Assembly (NCBI GenBank): GCA_028823185.1
Contig: JAPKBY010000002.1
Span: forward strand, 1 to 22,331
Origin: Planctomycetota bacterium
Lineage (GTDB): Bacteria; Planctomycetota; UBA1135; GCA-002686595
Direction: 5' to 3'
Length of the DNA stretch: 22,331 bases
In this document: positions 16,035 to 22,331 of the stretch, one piece after another
Position numbering within the stretch: the stretch's first letter is position 1
Layout: every line of letters begins with the position of its first letter
Translations under genes and position numbers: made by a program
Notes under the pieces: model-generated
Databases searched by the model: none
What the model saw: the letters and a program-made list of their open reading frames with translations, nothing else
Told to the model about the DNA's origin: nothing

Positions 16035-16052
16035 TATGGATAAGTATTCATA
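16035..16052 (-). promoter_or_regulatory. ARG-box-like operator 1
   Basis: TATGGATAAGTATTCATA matches the ArgR operator pattern wnTGAATwwwwATTCAnw with one mismatch in the conserved arms and one in the centre. It lies 12 bases ahead of the argR start, downstream of the predicted transcription start. With operator 2 it has the 3-base spacing (21 bases centre to centre) typical of paired ARG boxes. Confidence 0.65.
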
Positions 16053-16055
16053 AAA

Positions 16056-16073
16056 CAAGCATAAATATGCAAT
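16056..16073 (-). promoter_or_regulatory. ARG-box-like operator 2
   Basis: CAAGCATAAATATGCAAT contains the palindrome GCATA-AA-TATGC. Against the ARG-box pattern it has three arm mismatches, but spacing to operator 1 is exact. It overlaps the downstream edge of the TATAAT element, where ArgR binding would block initiation. Confidence 0.5.
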
Positions 16074-16077
16074 TATA
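16072..16077 (-). promoter_or_regulatory. Predicted -10 element for the argR-argH transcript
   Basis: On the minus strand this is a perfect TATAAT. It would place the transcription start near 16065, giving a leader of about 40 bases before argR. No good -35 hexamer is present at 16-18 bases spacing (the candidates read like ACGCCA). Confidence 0.45.
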
Positions 16078-16339
16078 GCCTGAATATATGCAGCTGGCGT
16101 AGCCTCAGACCCTCGGCGCCTTCATAGCAATGAATGACGCGCGAGAGGGGCCATGGGCTCCTAAGGTCGGGCCCAGGCGTCGCGTCCTCGGCTTGCGCTG
16201 TGGCTTCGGGAGCCGCTCTCGCGCGCGCTCCGTCTGTTTTTGACGCCTGAGCAGGCGGGGCTAGGTCCACAGGGGCATTCAAGACGCGCGCGCTCAAGAA
16301 AATCGGCAATAAGGCCATCACTAAGCATCTAAAGTGCAA
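16073..16339 (-). CDS. Small ORF with signal-like N-terminus (doubtful)
   Basis: 88 codons from an ATG at 16339. The product starts MHFRCLVMALLPIFLSARVLN, which could be a signal or lipoprotein-like sequence, followed by an Ala/Pro-rich stretch without recognisable domain. Its TAA stop lies inside the predicted TATAAT of the argR promoter, and its end covers a putative ArgR site, so it is more likely a chance frame in the divergent promoter region. Confidence 0.2.
   Translation of the reverse strand: MHFRCLVMALLPIFLSARVLNAPVDLAPPAQASKTDGARARAAPEATAQAEDATPGPDLRSPWPLSRVIHCYEGAEGLRLRQLHIFRL
16081..16092 (-). promoter_or_regulatory. Possible third ARG-box-like palindrome
   Basis: On the minus strand TGCATATATTCA, an imperfect palindrome, lies in the spacer between the -10 and the expected -35, 22 bases centre to centre from operator 2. 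It fits a row of three ArgR sites but is the weakest of the three. Confidence 0.35.
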
Positions 16340-16419
16340 ACGGGCAATATTGGGGTAGATTGAATTGTCGGCGAATTTCGTCGAGAGAGTCGCCCGTCAC
16401 CCCTCTAAGAGTTTTAGCA
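16093..16419. other. Divergent intergenic region between argR and the PEP synthase gene
   Basis: About 330 bases with no convincing gene apart from the doubtful 88-codon frame on the minus strand. A hairpin, CGCCT-GAGC-AGGCG, is at 16244-16257; the T-run TTTTT lies before it on the plus strand, so it does not look like a terminator in either direction. The region must hold the promoter for the plus-strand PEP synthase gene, but I cannot pick a convincing -35/-10 pair. Confidence 0.5.
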
Positions 16420-19116
16420 GTGAAGTCCGTAAACCGCGAACAGCGATTGGTCCTTTGGTTTGAAGAGGTCGGGAGGGCGGACGCAGAGCTCGTAGGTGGA
16501 AAAGGAGCCTCTCTCGGTGAGCTCTACTGCGAGCTGACGCCGCGGGGCGTTCCTGTTCCGAACGGTTTCACGACGACCTCGATGGCTTACCGGGAGTTTC
16601 TCGATGCGCCGGTCCAGACCGGTGTTTGGAATCACATCTCAGACGCTGAAGGGCTCCCCGGTTTGAGGGGCGAAGTGACCAGAGCGAAGACGCTACGTGC
16701 CGGACTGCATGCGTGCTTCAAAGGCGCGAAGACAAGCGACCATCTTGAGATGCACTCTAGGACGCAGCTCGCCCGAGAGCTCGTGTCGGAGTCCTCTGTC
16801 CCGGTCTTTATTAAGAATGAGATCCTGGGTGGATACGAGCGTCTATGTGGAGAGTATGGCTTAGATGTAGATGTCGCCGTGCGCTCTTCAGCCACGATGG
16901 AAGACTCTGAAGAGGCCTCATTCGCCGGCCAATGCGAGTCCTTCTTGAACGTCCATGGAGGGGAGTCAGTCATCAAGCATTGGAAGCACTGCGTAGCGAG
17001 TCTCTTCACAGAGCGCGCGGTCTCTTACCAACTCAGTAAAGGTCTCGATCCATTAGAGAGCTGCCTCGCTGTGGTCGTGATGAAGATGGTGCGTTCAGAC
17101 CTAGCCTCTTCAGGGGTCATGTTTTCACTCGATCCAGACTCTGGTCATGAAGGTGTCGTGCACATCTCAAGCACCTTCGGTCTCGGAGAGCTCGTCGTTC
17201 AAGGGAGCGTCTCGCCGGACACCTTCACCGTATGGAAGGGCGGCCTCAAAAAAGGGAAGTCGGCGATCGTTCATCGGCACCTCGGCGCCAAAGACATTCA
17301 AATGGTCTATGGGGGACAAGGCGGGACTTTGACAGAGAGCGTTGATGTGCCCTCTGCTCGTCGCAGGTCGTGGTCTCTTGACAATGAAGAGGTCATCGAG
17401 CTCGCGAAGATGGCTCTCATTATCGAGGAGCACTATGGGATGCCGATGGACATTGAGTGGGCGAAGGATGGACGGAGCGAAGAGCTCTACATCGTCCAGG
17501 CGCGGCCCGAGACAGTTCATGCGCGGCGACCTGTAGACACGTTGACCCGCTATTCAATGGACCCAGTGCTCGTCGACTGGCTCAAGCAGAATGGACGAGA
17601 CGTCGTGACCGGACAGGCGGTAGGGAACCGGATCGGATCGGGCCCGGTGCGCTTATACCGCTCTTATGAGGACGTCATTCTTCGAAAGCGTGAGCTTCGA
17701 AATCGCCTCGCGGCAGGAGAACAGCTGGAAGATATACCCAAGTCCGAGCGTGTCTTTGACTCCGGAGATGTCCTGGTCACAGAGATGACCACGCCTGATT
17801 GGGAGCCTCTTATGAAAGAGGCTTCGCTGATCGTCACGGAGAAGGGAGGCAGGACCTCTCACGCGGCGATCATCGCTCGAGAGTTTGGCATCCCTGCCAT
17901 CGTAGGCTGCGAAGATGCGATGCGGACGCTCGAAGCTGTCGGTCAAGTGACCGGGACGTGCGCTGATGGTGATGTCGGTGTCGTCTTTGATGGGATCCAT
18001 CCATATGACGTCGAGACTGTCGAGGTCAAGTTGGATCGAGAGCTAGAGACCAAGATCAAACTGAACGTCGGCTTTCCCGGGAAAGCTCTGCATGACTCTA
18101 GGTTGCCAGTCGATGGCGTCGGTCTAGCTAGGCTTGAGTTCATCCTCACGTCGGAGGTTGGAGTTCATCCGCTCGCCCTGTTTCACTACCGCGAGCTTCA
18201 TGATTACTTAGAGAATGGCCACCTGACTGAAGAGCTGGAGCCGTGTCGAGAGGCGATTGAGAGAGAACCCGCTAGTGAACTGCGTGCGATGTTAGGTGCG
18301 ATCGACCGTAGGACGCCCGCTTATGCTGACAAGCGACAGTTCTTCATTGACCGAGTGATGGAGGGGGTCGGACTGATTTGCGCTGCGTTCCATCCTCGCC
18401 CAGTCCTCGTCCGTCTCTCCGATCTAAAGTCGAATGAATACCGAGATTTGCTCGGTGGACGTCTCTTCGAACCGGAAGAAGAGAACCCGATGATCGCGTG
18501 GCGTGGCGCAGCCCGATTTGTCTCCAAGCGTTTCCTCCCAGCGTTTGAGATGGAGTGTGATGCGCTGAAGCTCGTAAGGAAGAGACTCGGTTTGGACAAC
18601 CTGCAGTTGATGGTGCCGTTTTGCAGGAGCCCCGAAGAGGGGAAGATGGTGCGGAACTTATTAGAAGATCGAGGCCTTGGCGATGAAGCCGGAGTGCCCT
18701 TGTTCCTCATGATCGAGCTGCCATCAAACGTTCTGGAGGCAGATCGTTTCATCGATGAGATGGGGCTCGTTGGGGGGTCGATCGGATCGAATGACTTAGT
18801 TCAAACGGTCTATGCGGTCTCGCGCGATGACCTTGAGAACTATGAAAACCCAGTCGATGCGCGCTCCCCGTCTGTCAAAATGATGATCAAGAGCAGTATA
18901 GAGAGCTTTAAAAAGCGAGGGCTGGACATCGGGATTTGCGGCCAGGCGCCGTCAGATTATCCAGAAGAGGTCCCGCAGTTCTTGGTCGAGTGTGGGATCA
19001 CATCTATGTCAGTGACACCTGACACTGTGATGCAGGTGCGCCTCGCTGTGTCAAAGGCGGAAGCCAATGCACGAGAGAGCTCATTGCCTGACGATGACGG
19101 TCTAGGTGTCGCCTGA
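16420..19116 (+). CDS. ppsA: Phosphoenolpyruvate synthase
   Basis: 898 residues from the GTG at 16420; the frame is open to a TTG at 16360, but homologues begin close to the LVLWFEEVGRADAELVGGKGASLGEL block. Converts pyruvate and ATP to PEP, AMP and phosphate, feeding gluconeogenesis. Domains in order: ATP-grasp-like PPDK N domain (VAVRSSATMEDSEEASFAGQ, then DIEWAKD and IVQARPET), phosphohistidine swivel domain (KGGRTSHAAIIAREFGIPAIVG, H481) and C-terminal PEP/pyruvate TIM barrel (RLSDLKSNEYRDLLGG, GSIGSNDLVQ, GICGQAPSD with catalytic C840). The VGLARLEFI and SDLKSNEY motifs favour PEP synthase over pyruvate phosphate dikinase. It is about 100 residues longer than E. coli PpsA. The 3' end lies 19 bases before the methyltransferase start. 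Confidence 0.93.
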   Translation: MKSVNREQRLVLWFEEVGRADAELVGGKGASLGELYCELTPRGVPVPNGFTTTSMAYREFLDAPVQTGVWNHISDAEGLPGLRGEVTRAKTLRAGLHACFKGAKTSDHLEMHSRTQLARELVSESSVPVFIKNEILGGYERLCGEYGLDVDVAVRSSATMEDSEEASFAGQCESFLNVHGGESVIKHWKHCVASLFTERAVSYQLSKGLDPLESCLAVVVMKMVRSDLASSGVMFSLDPDSGHEGVVHISSTFGLGELVVQGSVSPDTFTVWKGGLKKGKSAIVHRHLGAKDIQMVYGGQGGTLTESVDVPSARRRSWSLDNEEVIELAKMALIIEEHYGMPMDIEWAKDGRSEELYIVQARPETVHARRPVDTLTRYSMDPVLVDWLKQNGRDVVTGQAVGNRIGSGPVRLYRSYEDVILRKRELRNRLAAGEQLEDIPKSERVFDSGDVLVTEMTTPDWEPLMKEASLIVTEKGGRTSHAAIIAREFGIPAIVGCEDAMRTLEAVGQVTGTCADGDVGVVFDGIHPYDVETVEVKLDRELETKIKLNVGFPGKALHDSRLPVDGVGLARLEFILTSEVGVHPLALFHYRELHDYLENGHLTEELEPCREAIEREPASELRAMLGAIDRRTPAYADKRQFFIDRVMEGVGLICAAFHPRPVLVRLSDLKSNEYRDLLGGRLFEPEEENPMIAWRGAARFVSKRFLPAFEMECDALKLVRKRLGLDNLQLMVPFCRSPEEGKMVRNLLEDRGLGDEAGVPLFLMIELPSNVLEADRFIDEMGLVGGSIGSNDLVQTVYAVSRDDLENYENPVDARSPSVKMMIKSSIESFKKRGLDIGICGQAPSDYPEEVPQFLVECGITSMSVTPDTVMQVRLAVSKAEANARESSLPDDDGLGVA

Positions 19117-19135
19117 ACTGCCCGAAGAGTTACAG

Positions 19136-19876
19136 ATGACAAAGGAGGACCCTTGGTACGTCGCTGCGTTCACGTCTGAGTACAGGACGGTCTATCCGCA
19201 TCGGGATCTTGAGAGCGCTCGGGCCGAGGTGGCTTGGGCCCATCAGATCGGTATGAAGGGCCGAGTCTTAGACCTCTGCTGCGGCTTTGGTCGACACTCG
19301 CTCGCCTTGAGGGAGCTGGGCGTTGATGTCGTTGGAATGGATCTCTCCGAAGACCTCTTGCGAGATGCGCCCACCTTAGACGGTGGCGATGCGCTAGATG
19401 GACGGCTCATCAGGGGAGATGTGCGCGCGCTGCCTTTTGCGGATGAGAGCTTTGACGCGCTCGTGAACCTCTTCAGCTCTTTTGGATATTTTGGCGCTGA
19501 GGGTGACCGCGGTGTCCTCTTTGAGGTGAGGCGAGTGTTGAAACCCGGAGCGAGCGCGCTCTTTGACTTGATGCTCCCTGCGAGAATACGCGCAGGGCTC
19601 GTTCCTGAATCCCGCCGTGAGACAGACGCGGGTCTCTTGACGGAGAGGCGCAGCCTCGCGGCAGGCGGGAGCCGCGTTGTGAAGCAGGTGCGGCTCGAGA
19701 GTCCAAGCGGAGAAGTCCGTGAGTGGACAGAAGACGTCTGCCTCTACGAACCCGAAGACTTCGACGCTCTATTGATAGATGCGGGCCTCGAGCTCGTGGA
19801 TAGGTTCGGTGGACTCAGCGGTGAAGGCTTTGACGAAGGAGCCATGAGGCAGGTCGTCATCGCTCGAAAGAGCTGA
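19136..19876 (+). CDS. Class I SAM-dependent methyltransferase
   Basis: 246 residues from the ATG at 19136 (GAAGAG a few bases upstream). A GTG at 19106, overlapping the PEP synthase gene, would add 10 residues. Motif I is RVLDLCCGFGRHSLALRELG (43-62), the acidic motif II VVGMDLSEDLL, then GDVRALPFADESFDALVNLFSSFGYFG, which places it in the methyltransferase-11/25 group. Residues after ~130 (LKPGASALFDLMLP) complete the Rossmann-like fold. The substrate is unknown. Position directly behind PEP synthase suggests co-transcription, with no obvious functional link. Confidence 0.85.
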   Translation: MTKEDPWYVAAFTSEYRTVYPHRDLESARAEVAWAHQIGMKGRVLDLCCGFGRHSLALRELGVDVVGMDLSEDLLRDAPTLDGGDALDGRLIRGDVRALPFADESFDALVNLFSSFGYFGAEGDRGVLFEVRRVLKPGASALFDLMLPARIRAGLVPESRRETDAGLLTERRSLAAGGSRVVKQVRLESPSGEVREWTEDVCLYEPEDFDALLIDAGLELVDRFGGLSGEGFDEGAMRQVVIARKS

Positions 19877-19919
19877 GTTCTCTCGCGGTCCTTAGCTCTG
19901 ATCGGGGCGAGAGCAGCTC
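19870..19919 (+). terminator. Long hairpin at the end of the methyltransferase gene
   Basis: GAGCTG (19870-19875) pairs with CAGCTC (19914-19919), and CTCTCGC (19880-19886) with GCGAGAG (19907-19913): 13 base pairs with a 4-base bulge and a 20-base loop. It overlaps the stop codon. No T-run follows, so it is either a weak intrinsic terminator or a 3'-end stabilising structure. Confidence 0.4.
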
Positions 19920-19926
19920 CAGCGAA

Positions 19927-20118
19927 GTGGGGAATCGAATCCCACCTCTTGCCACCGCGCTTGAAGGAATCAGTGTGCTCTTGATGGGAGAGCGAAGCTC
20001 ACAAGGTCAGCGCGTGCATTGACTTGGGTGTAGAGCAGAGAGGTTCTGCCCAGATAGGGGAGACCCAAAGAGGCTGAGTTCCGTCTCAAGCAAAGACGAA
20101 GGAGACGAGAATCGACTC
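19927..20118 (+). other. Intergenic stretch rich in inverted repeats (possible structured leader or ncRNA)
   Basis: No gene seen. In order: GTGGGG/TCCCAC at 19927-19945 with a 7-base loop (one G-U pair); GAGC-GAA-GCTC at 19990-20000; TTGGGT/ACCCAA at 20024-20029 and 20063-20068 enclosing GCAGA/TCTGC at 20035-20049; CGTCTC/GAGACG at 20082-20107, itself inside GAGT/ACTC at 20076-20118. It ends 45 bases before the sigma-region-4-like gene. It fits no RNA family I know; I checked for a tRNA, and tmRNA, RNase P and SRP hallmarks are absent. Confidence 0.35.
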
Positions 20119-20163
20119 CGCACACAAGAGCGCGATATCCATCGCAGCTACTGCGCGCAACTC

Positions 20164-20781
20164 ATGTGCCCGATCGAACCACCCAGTGACCCGCGCTTTG
20201 ATGCGCTCCTCTTTGACCCTCACGAAGGGCCTAGAGAGGTGCTACCCCGACTCGTTGAAGGGGATCCTCTACAGCTCATCGAGCGCTGCGCTCATCACCT
20301 CACGAGCGAGGCGCTCCTCCTGGATTTGGAGCGCTTGCACGCACGCAGCCTCGCTCTCATCGCTCGTCACTTACCAGAGGCGAAGGTTGAGGACGTCAGC
20401 GCTTGGATAGCTGAGCGTGTCAGCGAAGCGGCATCACAGCTAGTTGATGAGGAGCTCTATGAGGACCGGCTCGGCTTCCCGCTCTCGGGGACAGCGGACC
20501 CGCGCTCGGAATTCCTCGTCGGCGCGCTGGGTATAGAGCCGGCGATGACGCGAGAGATAAGCGTCTCATTTCACCGCTTGTCGATCAGAGACCGTCGGAC
20601 CTTTTGGAGGGCTGTTGTCTCCGGTGAGTCACTGTCAGGGATCGCAGAGGAGTCAGGGGAGACGCGTGACCATGTCATAGAGGGCCTACGCCGCGTGATC
20701 CGGTCTCTCTCGTTGACAGGTTTACGGGAGAGGGATGCAGGATCGGATGAATTCGAAAATGAGGGGCAAGAGACGTCATGA
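20164..20781 (+). CDS. Hypothetical protein with sigma-70 region 4-like C-terminus
   Basis: 205 residues. The N-terminal ~120 residues are helical and acidic without a recognised domain. Residues 132-185 (ISVSFHRLSIRDRRTFWRAVVSGESLSGIAEESGETRDHVIEGLRRVIRSL) read like sigma region 4: a helix with L..RDR..F, then an HTH with G-E-S-L-S-G-I-A-E-E-S-G-E-T. The sigma region 2 core-binding signature is not evident, so it is either a highly divergent sigma factor or a DNA-binding regulator of the same fold. The stop overlaps the next start (ATGA), so the two are probably coupled. Confidence 0.65.
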   Translation: MCPIEPPSDPRFDALLFDPHEGPREVLPRLVEGDPLQLIERCAHHLTSEALLLDLERLHARSLALIARHLPEAKVEDVSAWIAERVSEAASQLVDEELYEDRLGFPLSGTADPRSEFLVGALGIEPAMTREISVSFHRLSIRDRRTFWRAVVSGESLSGIAEESGETRDHVIEGLRRVIRSLSLTGLRERDAGSDEFENEGQETS

Positions 20782-21713
20782 GCAGTCGCTGGAACCATCA
20801 AATTGACCCTGCTCTCGTTGAGCTCTTTCAAGAGCTCGCGAGTGATCCGAGATCGAGCTTGCTGCGTGTGCCGATAAGGAGGACGGGAGCGATCGGCAGC
20901 ATCAAGGAGGTCAGCCCTCGAGGTGCAAATCTCATGGCAGCGGAGAGAGAGCTCTTGGAGGTCTTCCGACATGAGGTGAGAGATCTGCTCTTGGAGGCTT
21001 GTCGGCGAGAGCTGTACGGGCTGAGCGGACTCCAGCTCAGTCGCTGGCGGTCATTCGACGATCGTGTTCATGTCGCGCCTGAGAAGGATTGGTTGGGGCG
21101 AGTGAGTCGGACCCTCGACGATGTGCCGGAAGAGATCGAGGCTGGCGGAGCGCTCAATCTGCTCTCGGCCTGTGTCGTAAATCCTGGTGACAAGTCGCCG
21201 AAGGTCTCTCAATTTGCTGGGGCAGCCCAGCGCGTCCTCTTTGATGATAGGGCTCGCATTTATGCAGCTCTCGAGCTGCTGAGTGAAGAGAGCCCGCGAG
21301 CTGCGATGAGCCTCTTGAACGGCGTCTTGGATGACAAGCCCGAGAGGGGGCTCAGTTCGTACTGCTGGCAAAACCTCGGCGTCTCTCAGCACCGAATGGG
21401 CGACATCAGCGCTGCACTCAAGAGCTATGAGCAGGCCTCCTTATTGGGTGATGCTCGACCAGGTCCGCTCCTCAGCGCGTTCTCCGCTGCGCTCGCAGTA
21501 GAGGACGACATGCGCGCGAAGCACTTCTCGGCAGAGCTTGAGGATCAGATGGGCGCCGAGCATCCGGGCCTCGCAGAGGAGATTCAACTCCTCAGACAGG
21601 TGACCAGCAGTGAAGCGACAGAGGTAAAGGTTATGAGAAAGGACACATTTATTCGTATCGAAGACCGGCTCGGAATCATCGGCCGGAGGATTGGAAATGC
21701 ACTCATTGAATAG
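20778..21713 (+). CDS. Hypothetical helical protein with TPR-like repeats
   Basis: 311 residues. No enzyme motif. Residues about 155-270 look like tetratricopeptide helices (ARIYAALELLSEESPRAAMSLLNGVL, SYCWQNLGVSQHRMGDISAALKSYEQASLLGD, and a following AFSAALAVEDD pair). The N-terminal half is helical and charged (AERELLEVFRHEVRDLLLEACRREL), similar in feel to anti-sigma or adaptor proteins but with no membrane segment. The start overlaps the upstream regulator gene by 4 bases; the 3' end overlaps the next small gene by 17 bases. A protein-interaction partner of the upstream regulator is a reasonable inference. Confidence 0.65.
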   Translation: MSSRWNHQIDPALVELFQELASDPRSSLLRVPIRRTGAIGSIKEVSPRGANLMAAERELLEVFRHEVRDLLLEACRRELYGLSGLQLSRWRSFDDRVHVAPEKDWLGRVSRTLDDVPEEIEAGGALNLLSACVVNPGDKSPKVSQFAGAAQRVLFDDRARIYAALELLSEESPRAAMSLLNGVLDDKPERGLSSYCWQNLGVSQHRMGDISAALKSYEQASLLGDARPGPLLSAFSAALAVEDDMRAKHFSAELEDQMGAEHPGLAEEIQLLRQVTSSEATEVKVMRKDTFIRIEDRLGIIGRRIGNALIE

Positions 21714-21906
21714 ACAACAGGGACTCACTCTTAAGGTCGGTGTCGCGCTGACCTTGACCTTCTTCATCTTTACGGCGCCTGCCGCTTTCGCTCTCTTGCG
21801 GGGGATCGGGGGCGTTCCCCCAGCGCCCGCTTCGCGACGCGAAGGGCCTCAGTGTCGGACAGGTGATCTACCGCCAATCTCTTCCATACACGGCGATGAA
21901 TCATGA
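21697..21906 (+). CDS. Small single-span membrane or exported protein
   Basis: 69 residues from ATG 21697. A charged start (MHSLNRQQGLTLK) leads into VGVALTLTFFIFTAPAAFALL, a clear membrane segment or signal peptide, then a Pro/Gly-rich tail. AGGATTGGA lies just upstream. It overlaps the end of the preceding gene by 17 bases and runs the same way. No known family. Confidence 0.5.
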   Translation: MHSLNRQQGLTLKVGVALTLTFFIFTAPAAFALLRGIGGVPPAPASRREGPQCRTGDLPPISSIHGDES

Positions 21907-21961
21907 GCTCTTGTAAGCCTTTTGTGCTTCATGTTGTCCCTATTGAAAGGGGGGCTGTGAC

Positions 21962-22331
21962 ATGAAATCGACATCACCGATGATCTCTGTAGTCGTCTTC
22001 TGCTTGGTGATTGTGCTGCTCTTGGTCTTTAGGGCTGGCGACTCGCCGAGCGTAGGAGCCGTCTCATTTGCGGCCACGGATCAGCTGAGAGGAGCAGAGG
22101 AGGAGTTGTCTTTTGAGCCGATCACCGAGCGCTCAGCGAGCGCGATGGAGGCCATGAGCTTGGAGATAGCCGAGTTGAGTGACAGCCGCGCGAGCGCAGA
22201 GAATGCTCTGTCAGGTCTCATCGTTGACCTGGAAGGGGCGATCGTGACAGGTGCTGACCTGCTGTGGATGTCCTTAGAGGAGAGCTGTGATTCTGTCCGC
22301 GCGAGCACCAGTGAGGCGGGGCGCTTTGAAT
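21962..22331 (+). CDS. Membrane-anchored protein with carboxypeptidase-regulatory-like domain, 5' part
   Basis: A reading frame from ATG 21962 is open to the window edge; at least 123 residues are seen. GGGGGG lies 6 bases before the ATG, the best ribosome site in this cassette. Residues 8-21 (ISVVVFCLVIVLLLVF) form an N-terminal membrane anchor or signal. From about residue 89, GLIVDLEGAIVTGADLLWMSLEE followed by STSEAGRFE fits the start of a CarboxypepD_reg-like (Ig-like beta-sandwich) domain, where G.V.D..G.pv.gA.V ... t...G.F is typical. It is likely an extracytoplasmic surface protein. The rest is outside the window. Confidence 0.65.
   Translation, partial: MKSTSPMISVVVFCLVIVLLLVFRAGDSPSVGAVSFAATDQLRGAEEELSFEPITERSASAMEAMSLEIAELSDSRASAENALSGLIVDLEGAIVTGADLLWMSLEESCDSVRASTSEAGRFE

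Noticed and set aside
16231..16260. Hairpin CGCCT-GAGC-AGGCG near TTTTT as a terminator
   Set aside because: The T-run is upstream of the hairpin on the plus strand and becomes an A-run after it on the minus strand, so neither direction gives a terminator.
19920..19960. tRNA-like T-arm (TTCGATT on the minus strand)
   Set aside because: The closing pair of the T stem would be A-C, and no matching acceptor strand (CAGCGAA) or anticodon arm is found at the right distance.

Overview
The window is GC-rich bacterial chromosomal DNA holding 18 supported protein genes, two of them cut by the window edges, plus two low-confidence small frames. The core is a nine-gene arginine cluster on the minus strand. 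I see no rRNA, tRNA, insertion sequence, CRISPR array or phage gene. The organism cannot be named from the sequence. The transcarbamylase is of the N-acylornithine class (Bacteroidetes/Xanthomonas type). An acyltransferase carries inserted ankyrin repeats, and a carboxypeptidase-regulatory-like protein starts at the right edge. Together these suggest a free-living Gram-negative outside the standard proteobacterial models; Planctomycetota or a neighbouring phylum is a guess.

Layout. 1-771 (+) is the C-terminal part of a cyanophycinase-like S51 peptidase. 765-3042 (-) holds a dGTPase-type HD phosphohydrolase and an exported DUF2891 protein. 3178-6938 (+) holds a possible small ORF, a DUF805/SRPBCC fusion membrane protein and a membrane acyltransferase with a duplicated ankyrin block. 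6914-16023 (-) is the arginine cluster, in transcription order argR, argG, an uncharacterised P-loop gene, argC, argD, argF', argB, argE-like and argH. 16420-19876 (+) encodes PEP synthase and a SAM methyltransferase. 19870-20118 is rich in inverted repeats. 20164-22331 (+) is a cassette with a sigma-region-4-like protein, a helical TPR-like protein, a small membrane peptide and the start of a membrane-anchored protein.

How the arginine genes work together. The cluster encodes the steps from N-acylglutamate to arginine (ArgB, ArgC, ArgD, ArgF', ArgE-like, ArgG, ArgH) and the repressor ArgR. From argG to argH every junction overlaps by 1-4 bases, so translation is probably coupled. ArgF' has SOTCase/AOTCase motifs (SLRT, HCLPVRRN) and alanine where acetylornithine enzymes carry the specificity glutamate, so succinylated intermediates are plausible. 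No ArgA or ArgJ is present. The only unassigned gene in the run is a two-domain P-loop protein whose C-terminal half distantly resembles DUF1611/DgcN, a family that includes a D-glutamate N-acetyltransferase. It is a good candidate for a previously undescribed first enzyme of the pathway. Three ARG-box-like palindromes lie over a TATAAT in front of argR, which implies autoregulation of the cluster by arginine.
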